21,458 nt of DNA from a virus. Location: positions 1 through 21,458 of IMG/VR virus record IMGVR_UViG_3300028925_009627; one strand, given 5' to 3'. The notes under the pieces were generated by a model. That model was not told the DNA's origin. It saw only the letters and a program-made list of their open reading frames with translations, and made no database searches. Shown piece by piece: positions 10,685 to 17,220 of the stretch; position 1 is the first letter of the stretch; each line of letters begins with the position of its first letter. Position numbers and translations under genes: made by a program.

Positions 10685-12204
10685 AGTGCCCATCCTCTCT
10701 GTGAATCTTCTGGGAGCTTTAGGACAAGGTTTGACTTGGCCCTTGTTAGTCCGACGTACAGAAGCCGGTGCGCGTCGTCTGGGTTCTTCTCCAGTTTCTG
10801 AATAGCCTTGCCAGAAAGGTCAAGGTACAGGAGGACGTTGTCGGCCTCCCCGCCCTTGGCGCCGTGGATGGTGGAGAGTTTGATCTTTGGCTTCTCGAAG
10901 ATGTTAACGCCACGGTTCAAGAGAGATGTGGCGTAGGCCCGGTCCTCGTCGGCTATCCTGTCCAGAGCTTCGTCCCACGGCCCGTCCGGAGTTTCCAGTC
11001 CAAAGTGTTTCCTGAGCACCTCCAGACTTAGAAGGTCTTTCTCGTCGGCTCCCCCCAGCATTTTCTTGGCGCCCCGCTTCAGACGACCGGACCCGCTGGA
11101 TATGAAGTTGTACAAGTTGATGGCGTCCTTGAGCGAGACCTCGTGGCCCGCCCCCTCCTGCAAGTAGTCCCACGATCCAATGGCGTTCTTGACGTTTTTG
11201 TCCAAGGACGGCGAGCCCTTCCGCTCGAAGTACTGGCCGTTAGACGTCATCCGATTCGAGATGTCGTCCAGCATGTAGTTTGCTTGCGCCAGCACCAGCC
11301 AGTTCTCGTCTCCGAACATGCTGGGGTCCACGTCGTAAACCCGCTCAACGGTGCCCTCTTCCTTCCGGGGGCGCCACTGCTTCTGCTGGCGTTTTTTGAT
11401 GCGCCGAACCACGGAGTTAGCCACCGCGTGTATGCTCCGGGGCACCCGGTAGGACTGCGACAGTACCTCTGAGCTACCCTCTAGGGTTACGAAGTGGTCT
11501 ATGTCTGCGCCCGCCCACCGGTAAATTCCTTGGTCGTCGTCCCCCGCAACGAACATCCGCTCGCTGCGCTCACTGAGGTGGCGCGCCACCTTCCACTGTA
11601 GGGGCGTCAGGTCCTGCGCCTCGTCGAGGAACACCACCTTCAAAGACGGAATGCTGGCCGGTCTTTCTGCGAGCTTCACCATCATATCGGTGAAGTCCAG
11701 GAGGCCCTTCGCCACCTTGAACCGTTCGTACTCGCTGTAGAGGTGCGCGAACTCATAGAACGGAATGCCCAACTCCGACTCGTTGTAGGCGCGCTCTATC
11801 CCGCCCATGGAGTTCCGGGCAAGGTCGAAACCCTGCATGATTGGATTGTTGGACTTTACGGCGGCAAAGCCGTCGTCGGAAACCCTCTGAGACCCGAGGC
11901 TCGTAAGGTCAAGGCCAATCTCCTTGGAGAAATCCTTGAGGCCTTTTTCCCCGAGTACTTCAGCTTTGGACAAGCCCAACGACTGAAAAGCCAAACTGTG
12001 CAACGTCCGGAAATAGGTGAAGTCTTTTTCCGGATCCAACCCGAACCGGGAGGTAGCCCTGTCGCGGGCCTCGTGGGCAGCCTTGCGGGAAAAGGCGAAG
12101 TAGCCGATCTCATTGGGCGAGACCCCGTTGGACAGCAACCCATCTACCTTGTTTAGAAGTGTGGTTGTTTTCCCCGTGCCGGGAGGGCCGAAATACCTAA
12201 ACAT
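10681..12204 (-). CDS. UvrD/Rep-like superfamily 1 DNA helicase
   Basis: 507 residues from the ATG at 12202-12204; an upstream in-frame extension of 26 codons lies inside the neighbouring gene. All SF1A motifs are visible: Walker A GPPGTGKTTT (6-15, K12), Ia YFAFSRKAAHEA (35-46), Walker B FLDEAQDLTPLQ (192-203), motif III AGDDDQGIYRWAG (220-232), motif IV QSYRVP, motif V STIHGAKGGEADNVLL and VI LLYVGLTRAK near the C-terminus. UvrD-like helicases unwind DNA 3' to 5' using ATP. In this phage it may be the main replicative unwinding motor, since no DnaB-type helicase is seen in the window. It overlaps the upstream HTH gene by eight bases and the DUF6378-like gene by ATGA. Confidence 0.95.
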   Translation of the reverse strand: MFRYFGPPGTGKTTTLLNKVDGLLSNGVSPNEIGYFAFSRKAAHEARDRATSRFGLDPEKDFTYFRTLHSLAFQSLGLSKAEVLGEKGLKDFSKEIGLDLTSLGSQRVSDDGFAAVKSNNPIMQGFDLARNSMGGIERAYNESELGIPFYEFAHLYSEYERFKVAKGLLDFTDMMVKLAERPASIPSLKVVFLDEAQDLTPLQWKVARHLSERSERMFVAGDDDQGIYRWAGADIDHFVTLEGSSEVLSQSYRVPRSIHAVANSVVRRIKKRQQKQWRPRKEEGTVERVYDVDPSMFGDENWLVLAQANYMLDDISNRMTSNGQYFERKGSPSLDKNVKNAIGSWDYLQEGAGHEVSLKDAINLYNFISSGSGRLKRGAKKMLGGADEKDLLSLEVLRKHFGLETPDGPWDEALDRIADEDRAYATSLLNRGVNIFEKPKIKLSTIHGAKGGEADNVLLYLDLSGKAIQKLEKNPDDAHRLLYVGLTRAKSNLVLKLPEDSQRGWAL

Positions 12205-12712
12205 CTTCACCACTGATGGGAAGCAAAGGTACCTTCCGCCGCAAATCGACATTGGCCTGTCTCTGCCGACTCTCGAAAGCATCTTGTCTCGCTTTCGTAA
12301 GCCTGATGTGCGTTCTTTTTATCTCTTCTCTCTTGGCCGACGCTCCCGCCAGGCCACCAAGAGGAACGTACGGCGGCCAGATATCGTATACAGCAACCCC
12401 AACGATAGAGCTTATGTGGCTTTTAATTTCCTCGGACGGGACCGAGACGCCCGTGATATACCGGCGAATTGTCTCGGCAGATTTTGTCACCCCGTTGACT
12501 CTGAGATTCGCGGTAAGTCCGACTGCGCTCATCTTTATGGCGTTTAACCTCAGCCGCAACGGGCTGTTCCAGCCCGCCGATACGTCGGGATGCACAGAAT
12601 TTTTCTCCGCCGGTTGGGGCGCGTCCCCATACTCCACGCGGATCGGCTCGCGAAGCCGCAGTATCTCGGCTCGCGCTAGTTCAAGAAGATCGACGATGTC
12701 AATTTTGCTCAC
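12197..12712 (-). CDS. HTH protein with Ner/Nlp-like motif, 171 aa
   Basis: Starts MSKIDIVDLLELARAEILRL, then a Pro-rich linker. The centre (LNAIKMSAVGLTANLRVNGV, TKSAETIRRYITGVSVPSEE, IKSHISSIVGVAVYDIWPPY) resembles an XRE/Ner-type HTH. 'S-A-E-T-I-R-R-Y' looks like a recognition helix, and 'V-x-x-x-D-I-W-P-P-Y' echoes the W-P-x-x-Y end of Ner/Nlp regulators. The C-terminus is Arg/Lys-rich. It lies between the primase and helicase genes, so it could be a replication accessory or a regulator of the operon. There are 18 bases between the primase stop and its start. Confidence 0.65.
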   Translation of the reverse strand: MSKIDIVDLLELARAEILRLREPIRVEYGDAPQPAEKNSVHPDVSAGWNSPLRLRLNAIKMSAVGLTANLRVNGVTKSAETIRRYITGVSVPSEEIKSHISSIVGVAVYDIWPPYVPLGGLAGASAKREEIKRTHIRLTKARQDAFESRQRQANVDLRRKVPLLPISGEDV

Positions 12713-12730
12713 AATTAAGTTCCCTGTTAA

Positions 12731-14278
12731 TCAAAACGGAACGTCCTCCTCGTCGGCAAACTTCGTTGCGAAGTCCACTGACACTTTTTCAAAGGCTGGT
12801 ATTGACCAGCACCGGATCGTGCGACCCTTTATTCGGAACTGCTCGGAGGCCCCACCCATGTCCCGGATGCGTTGCGCGACCTTGTTTGATTTGTACTCGA
12901 AGAACTTGTGGCGCTTCAGGTACGACTCGAAGTCCTTGAGCCGGAAGTATGTCCGCTTCGTTTTCTCGTCAGTCCACGGACGACGCAGCAAGATCTCTTC
13001 CTTGTCCTGGGCGGACTGCATGTGCGTGGAGAACTCCTCCAGCAGATCGTTGAACTGACCCCGGAGACTGGTGTCGTCGGACGTCAAGATGACCGCGCCC
13101 TCGGTGCTTATCATCTGGCTTAGGAGGCCGTTCATCAGAGCTTCCCAAGCTGCGCGCGCCACGGTCCGGGGCATGAAGTTGATCTGCTCCATGCAAAGGA
13201 TCTGGAACCGCGCCTGTTTTTGTAGGCCCTCGGTGTCTAGCTCTACCGGGCTCCCGTTGACGTCTAGGAACCAAAGGGGAGGCTCGTTGCCGTACTTCCT
13301 GAGGTTAGCGACGGTCGGCGTATTCGCGCCGCCACCCACGCCGTGCTTCCGGCTGCGGCACAGGTCCTTGTTGCAGAAGCTGCATATGGGCTGGTCGGCG
13401 CATTTGTACTGGTAGTCCTTCTTGCCGATCTGGTCCGCGACGACGTTGACCTCCTTTAGGTCAAGGGGCGGGCTCATAATCGTTTGGTTGTAGTCCAGTA
13501 TTCTGGTTTCCCAGTCGTCTGGGTACGCCTTGCGGAGATACACGCCAAGGTTGAACAAGCCGTTGTTGCGAGTTCCCTCTGGGAAGCCCTGCCGGAGTAG
13601 TGCTTGCAAGCACGGCGGGCCGTCCTTGAGCCTATCGTCAACGGCGGGGGCCTCTTGCGTGAGTAGGGTGTCTAGGTCGGCGACGTCGATAGCCGATTCC
13701 TCGGCATACTTTAGAAACTCTTCAAGCGTGGCCGCGCTTCCGTCGCTCTTGAGCGCGTAGCGCAGTCCCCCCTCTTGGTCAAAGTACGGGAGGTTCAGAA
13801 AATTGCCGTTATCTCCCCGTTCTACAACGAGTTTTATCTGCTTTGGAAATATCTCACATCCACCATAGCCAAGTTCTGCGGCTATCTCCTTCAGCTTCAA
13901 CTGTAATGCCTCGGCCTCCACGAAGTCCTTTAGGAACAGGAAGACGTGCGCGCCAGCGGACTTGCTGCGGCACACCACCAGAGGCAACTCCAGCTTCTCC
14001 ACTCTCCTTATCAACGCGACATGGTCGAGTGGGTACTGGTCAATGTCTATGGCCCCCCACACGCATAAGTTGTCCTCGTTGATTGGCACGACGCCAATGC
14101 TCTGCTTCCCCGCGAGGTGCGCGTCAAAGGTTGCCGTGGTCCGTGGTTCCTTGACAAATAAATATTGCCCCTTTTGCTTCTGCGTCCGGGCGTCCTTGTC
14201 TCCAATCTGCAAAGAGCCGTAGGCCCTTTCGAGGCCTCGGAAAAGCGTGGCGAACCGTTCTGTGTTGGATTTTTCCAT
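12731..14278 (-). CDS. AEP-type primase (TOTE-like) with SSB-like C-terminal tail
   Basis: 515 residues. The archaeo-eukaryotic primase core is clear: motif I WGAIDIDQY (D78, D80), motif II KSAGAHVFLFL (H111), motif III CEIFPKQ (E142, K146) with GNFLNLPYF following. The closest family I recall is the primase domain of TOTE conflict systems and its phage relatives. A metal-binding cluster C293, C299, C302, C307 (ICSFCNKDLCRSR) follows. The C-terminal third has a winged-helix look and ends FADEEDVPF, an acidic tip resembling the E. coli SSB tail. It would synthesise primers for PolA. The ATG lies only six bases after a terminator-like hairpin, and no ordinary ribosome binding site is seen. Confidence 0.85.
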   Translation of the reverse strand: MEKSNTERFATLFRGLERAYGSLQIGDKDARTQKQKGQYLFVKEPRTTATFDAHLAGKQSIGVVPINEDNLCVWGAIDIDQYPLDHVALIRRVEKLELPLVVCRSKSAGAHVFLFLKDFVEAEALQLKLKEIAAELGYGGCEIFPKQIKLVVERGDNGNFLNLPYFDQEGGLRYALKSDGSAATLEEFLKYAEESAIDVADLDTLLTQEAPAVDDRLKDGPPCLQALLRQGFPEGTRNNGLFNLGVYLRKAYPDDWETRILDYNQTIMSPPLDLKEVNVVADQIGKKDYQYKCADQPICSFCNKDLCRSRKHGVGGGANTPTVANLRKYGNEPPLWFLDVNGSPVELDTEGLQKQARFQILCMEQINFMPRTVARAAWEALMNGLLSQMISTEGAVILTSDDTSLRGQFNDLLEEFSTHMQSAQDKEEILLRRPWTDEKTKRTYFRLKDFESYLKRHKFFEYKSNKVAQRIRDMGGASEQFRIKGRTIRCWSIPAFEKVSVDFATKFADEEDVPF

Positions 14279-14307
14279 AAAAAAGAGGGGGGGATAATCC
14301 CCCCCTC
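14279..14307 (-). terminator. Terminator/attenuator hairpin just before the primase start
   Basis: Leftwards, GAGGGGGGGA - TTA - TCCCCCCCTC forms a perfect 10-bp hairpin (14285-14307) followed by six T residues that lead straight into the primase ATG (14276-14278). It fits a rho-independent terminator at the end of the SSB-like gene. Since the primase lies immediately downstream, it probably works as a partial terminator that lowers primase expression. Confidence 0.8.
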
Positions 14308-14312
14308 AAATC

Positions 14313-15101
14313 CTAGAAGGGCACGTCGTCTGAAGACGAGGACGAAGAACCGGGTTCCTCGTTGACGTGTTGCACCTTCACTTGGCCCGCCCTAATAGAC
14401 TCGGCGAACAGTTTTGCCTCTGCGTAGAGGGCCGGGTCAGTTAGCGGCTCCCCCTTGGAGATCTGCCAGCCGTGCCATGAGCCGTTCTTGTTTTCCTCCG
14501 AGGCGGTCTCAAGTTTCCACTCGTGGCTAAACCGTGGCGGCGTAAACAGGTTGCCGTTCCGGTCCTTCATTTTGCTAGCCCGCATGGCGGAGTTCCATTG
14601 CTTGGACTTCTTGAACTGCGTTGATTTCATAGGGAGGAGGGCCTGCTGGGTAATGCCATCCCCGTCCACGACAAGAACATAGTGCTGTGCCGTGCGCTCT
14701 AGGTAGCGGCCGTTTCCGTCCACCACGTAGTCTTTGTTGTCGTCTCCACGCTCAGTCTTTGGCGTTTCCTCACCCGCACCGTAAATACGGTGTGGCGCTC
14801 CCGTGCCGGTGCCGCGTGGCTCCCACTCGATGTGCTGTAGGGTGTAGGCGCAGTTGACGACGGTAATGCCTTCGCCTCCCTTTACGACTTCCTTAGTGAC
14901 GGTGTTGTAGATGTCACCGGCTTTGGCGCCGTCTAGGTCGTCCAATTCGTCGGACATCTTCTGCAAGACCTTGAGAAAGGGGATCGCAAGATCGTCGGTT
15001 CCGAGGTCGGTAACGCCGACCCCCGCGTCCGCCGCGAACATATCCTCGTCCATGAGGGCGAGTTCCGTGGCGTCCTTCTTAGCTACGCTTGTCTTAGCCA
15101 T
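14313..15101 (-). CDS. SSB-like phage protein with acidic DDVPF tail
   Basis: 262 residues from an ATG with GAGGAG upstream. It starts MAKTSVAKKDATELALMDED, then LAIPFLKVLQKMSDELDDLD, GDIYNTVTKEVVKGGEGITV, YTLQHIEWEPRG, YVVDGNGRYLERTAQHYVLV, KSTQFKKSKQWNS and FTPPRFSHEWKLETASEENK. The tail is serine-rich and ends SSSSSDDVPF, the acidic tip used by bacterial SSBs to recruit partner proteins. The arrangement is that of putative ssDNA-binding proteins common in environmental phages. ssDNA binding is inferred from the tail, the beta-rich core and the position beside the primase. No OB-fold signature can be proved by eye. Confidence 0.7.
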   Translation of the reverse strand: MAKTSVAKKDATELALMDEDMFAADAGVGVTDLGTDDLAIPFLKVLQKMSDELDDLDGAKAGDIYNTVTKEVVKGGEGITVVNCAYTLQHIEWEPRGTGTGAPHRIYGAGEETPKTERGDDNKDYVVDGNGRYLERTAQHYVLVVDGDGITQQALLPMKSTQFKKSKQWNSAMRASKMKDRNGNLFTPPRFSHEWKLETASEENKNGSWHGWQISKGEPLTDPALYAEAKLFAESIRAGQVKVQHVNEEPGSSSSSSDDVPF

Positions 15102-15103
15102 GC

Positions 15104-15679
15104 TTATTTGCTCCTCTTGATTGTTGCTTTTTGCGATATGTAGGCCCCAAATAAATCAAGCGGGATGGGGTCGCCCGCCTCTACCCGTTCGCGCAGCCAC
15201 GCCTTCAAGGTCATTGGCTCGACCTTCTCAAGCTGACTGGGAATAAGTCCCAGCGTGTGGACAGTGCCAACGAACTCTTTCGCGACGTCGTCTTCGCCAC
15301 GGCCAAAGGTCACCGTGACGTTGTTCTTGACGAGATCGCCAAACTCATGGTCGCGGAGCCACTGGAACGCCTCTTCCCGGCGGTTTACCGGGATGGATGC
15401 AGCATAAATCGGCTTCACCGAAATCTCTGATCCATCTGTCAGCGTGAACTTTTGGAGCCCCATCTGTTCGAGGGCCTCCGGCAACTTCTCATCTAAGATG
15501 GCGTGAAGAGCCTTCTTCTGATCCTTGAGTAGCTGCTCTTGGGTCGCCACACTTTCTTCAAGCCTTGCGGCTTCGTGTGCCAACCGGGATATGGTTGATA
15601 GACCGCCATCGTCTAGCGTGTCTATCTTGTCCGGGGCGTCTCCGGAGTCGGATGCCATTTCTGAAATTAGATCACTCAC
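15104..15679 (-). CDS. Coiled-coil phage protein of the replication module
   Basis: 191 residues from the GTG at 15677-15679, chosen because AGGAG lies six bases upstream; the ATG at 15697, six codons earlier, has no ribosome binding site. After an acidic start (VSDLISEMASDSGDAPDKID) comes a coiled coil (EAARLEESVATQEQLLKDQK), then a more globular part (LTDGSEISVKPIYAASIPVN, REEAFQWLRDHEFGDLVKNN) and an Arg/Glu-rich end (LKAWLRERVEAGDP). First gene of the leftward replication block, two bases before the SSB-like gene. Such proteins commonly sit beside phage SSB genes, but their function is not known to me. Confidence 0.7.
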   Translation of the reverse strand: MSDLISEMASDSGDAPDKIDTLDDGGLSTISRLAHEAARLEESVATQEQLLKDQKKALHAILDEKLPEALEQMGLQKFTLTDGSEISVKPIYAASIPVNRREEAFQWLRDHEFGDLVKNNVTVTFGRGEDDVAKEFVGTVHTLGLIPSQLEKVEPMTLKAWLRERVEAGDPIPLDLFGAYISQKATIKRSK

Positions 15680-15704
15680 TCGCTTCTCCTGGTTCATTCA
15701 TCGG

Positions 15705-15719
15705 CGGTTGACTTAACCG
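15705..15719. promoter_or_regulatory. Small inverted repeat over the rightward -35, possible operator
   Basis: CGGTT - GACTT - AACCG is a perfect 5-bp inverted repeat whose left arm and centre overlap the TTGACT box of the rightward promoter. A repressor bound here would block the helicase promoter and lies about ten bases beyond the leftward -10. Confidence 0.4.
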
Positions 15720-15736
15720 TCAGGAGACGTTATATG
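15708..15736 (+). promoter_or_regulatory. Promoter of the SNF2-type helicase gene
   Basis: TTGACT (15708-15713), a 17-base spacer and TATATG (15731-15736). Transcription would begin near 15743, about 26 bases before the GTG start. The -10 overlaps that of the leftward promoter. Confidence 0.55.
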
Positions 15737-15757
15737 GGGAGATATCAGGGAATGCAA
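15729..15757 (-). promoter_or_regulatory. Leftward promoter of the replication block
   Basis: Minus-strand TTGCAT (15752-15757), a 17-base spacer and TATAAC (15729-15734; five of six to the consensus -10). It overlaps the rightward promoter face to face, so only one polymerase can occupy the site at a time. Confidence 0.55.
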
Positions 15758-15768
15758 GAGAAATCTTC

Positions 15769-17208
15769 GTGAAAGACTTCGTCTACAAAACCGAGCCCTA
15801 CGACCACCAGCGCAAGGCGTTCGAGGCTAGCGTCGGCATCAACTCTTATGCGTTGTTGATGGACATGGGGACGGGCAAAACGAAGGTGGCCCTGGACACG
15901 ATAGCGAGTTGCTTCGAGAGCAAGCAGATCAACTTCGCCCTCATCGTAGCGCCCAAGGGTGTCATTGCAAACTGGGTGGGGGAAATTTCTACTCACCTCC
16001 CGGACCGCGTAGAGAGAGAAGTCGTGCTGTGGAAGCCAAACCTGACTAAGGAGCGGCGCAAAGGGCTCAACGATCTATACACGGAAACCGGGAAGCTCAA
16101 GCTGCTGCTGATGAACATCGAGGCCTTCTCGTCCAAGAAGGGCGTAGCGGTAGCCGAGTTGTTTGTGAAGAAGTTCCGGGTCCTGATGGCCGTGGACGAG
16201 TCAACCACCATCAAGAACCGCCAAGCCAAACGCACGAAGGCTGTGTGCAGCGTGGGCCGTGATGCGGTAATGCGGCGCATTCTTACGGGGTCTCCCGTCA
16301 CGAAGAGCCCCATGGACCTGTACAGCCAAATGGATTTCCTGGACCCCGGCATCTTGGGCTTCAAAAGTTATTACGCCTTCCAGGGGCGTTACGCTGTAGT
16401 CCGACGGCGCAGCATGGGCGCGCACTCCTTCAACCAGATCCTCGGCTTCCAACGTCTGGACGAGCTTTCGGAGAAGCTGGACAGTTCCTCCTTCCGCGTC
16501 CGCAAAGAAGACTGCCTCGACCTTCCCGACAAGGTCTACATGAAGCGCGCGGTCGAACTGACGCCAGAGCAGTCGGACGCCTACGTGCAAATGAAGAACC
16601 TCGCACTGGCTCGTCTGGACAGCGGAGACCTCTCCACCACCCAGAACGTGCTGACGCAGATCATGCGACTACAGCAGATATGCCTGGGCAGCCTGACCGA
16701 CGACGACGGGGAGGTTCACCCTCTGAAGTCTAACCGGCTCACGGAACTGCTAGACATTTGCGACGAGATACAGGGTAAGGCGATCATATGGGCGACCTGG
16801 ACGCGGGATATCGTCTCGATTGCCGAGGCCCTGCGCGACCGCTTTAGCGTACAAGCGGTCGCAACGCTCCACGGTGGAACACCTGACTCTGATCGGCAAC
16901 AGATTGTGGAAACATTCCAGGATCGTCAGTCGGAGTTGCGTTTCATCGTGGGGCACCCCAAAACCGGGGGCTACGGCCTCACGCTGACGGCCGCGAGCAC
17001 CGTGGTCTACTACAGCAACAGCTACGACTTGGAGCTTCGGCTACAGTCGGAGGACCGCGCCCACCGCATCGGGCAGGAGAACAAGGTCACCTACATCGAC
17101 CTCATCTCCCCCAAGACCATCGACGAGAAGATCGTCAACGCCCTCCGAGACAAGATCAAAATTGCTGACCTCGTCCTGGGAGAAGACGCGAGGTCGTGGC
17201 TGGAGTAG
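15769..17208 (+). CDS. SNF2-type superfamily 2 DNA helicase/translocase
   Basis: 479 residues from a GTG with a weak AAGAGAAA upstream. Walker A MDMGTGKT (31-38, K37), motif Ia LIVAPKGVIANW, a DEST box at AVDESTTIKNRQ (D143, E144) in place of DEAH, motif III LTGSPVTKSP (172-181), then in the second half KAIIWATWT, GYGLTLTAASTVVYY and the closing SEDRAHRIGQ, which is typical of SNF2/Rad54 proteins. The family moves along dsDNA with ATP. In phages these proteins sit with replication genes and may remodel protein-DNA complexes or drive recombination. It is the only clear rightward gene in the window and is convergent with the virion gene. Confidence 0.93.
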   Translation: MKDFVYKTEPYDHQRKAFEASVGINSYALLMDMGTGKTKVALDTIASCFESKQINFALIVAPKGVIANWVGEISTHLPDRVEREVVLWKPNLTKERRKGLNDLYTETGKLKLLLMNIEAFSSKKGVAVAELFVKKFRVLMAVDESTTIKNRQAKRTKAVCSVGRDAVMRRILTGSPVTKSPMDLYSQMDFLDPGILGFKSYYAFQGRYAVVRRRSMGAHSFNQILGFQRLDELSEKLDSSSFRVRKEDCLDLPDKVYMKRAVELTPEQSDAYVQMKNLALARLDSGDLSTTQNVLTQIMRLQQICLGSLTDDDGEVHPLKSNRLTELLDICDEIQGKAIIWATWTRDIVSIAEALRDRFSVQAVATLHGGTPDSDRQQIVETFQDRQSELRFIVGHPKTGGYGLTLTAASTVVYYSNSYDLELRLQSEDRAHRIGQENKVTYIDLISPKTIDEKIVNALRDKIKIADLVLGEDARSWLE

Positions 17209-17220
17209 GGCTAACCCTAC
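17205..17220. terminator. Hairpin at the convergent gene ends
   Basis: GTAGGG - CTAA - CCCTAC is a perfect 6-bp stem with a four-base loop, exactly between the two convergent genes. Its left arm contains the rightward stop (TAG, 17206-17208) and its right arm the leftward stop (TAG on the minus strand, 17217-17219). There is no T-run on either side, so termination strength is doubtful. Confidence 0.45.

Noticed and set aside
12205-12282. 26-codon N-terminal extension of the UvrD-like helicase
   Set aside because: It overlaps the HTH gene, and the protein proper begins MFRYFGPPGTGKT, with Walker A in the usual place close to the N-terminus.
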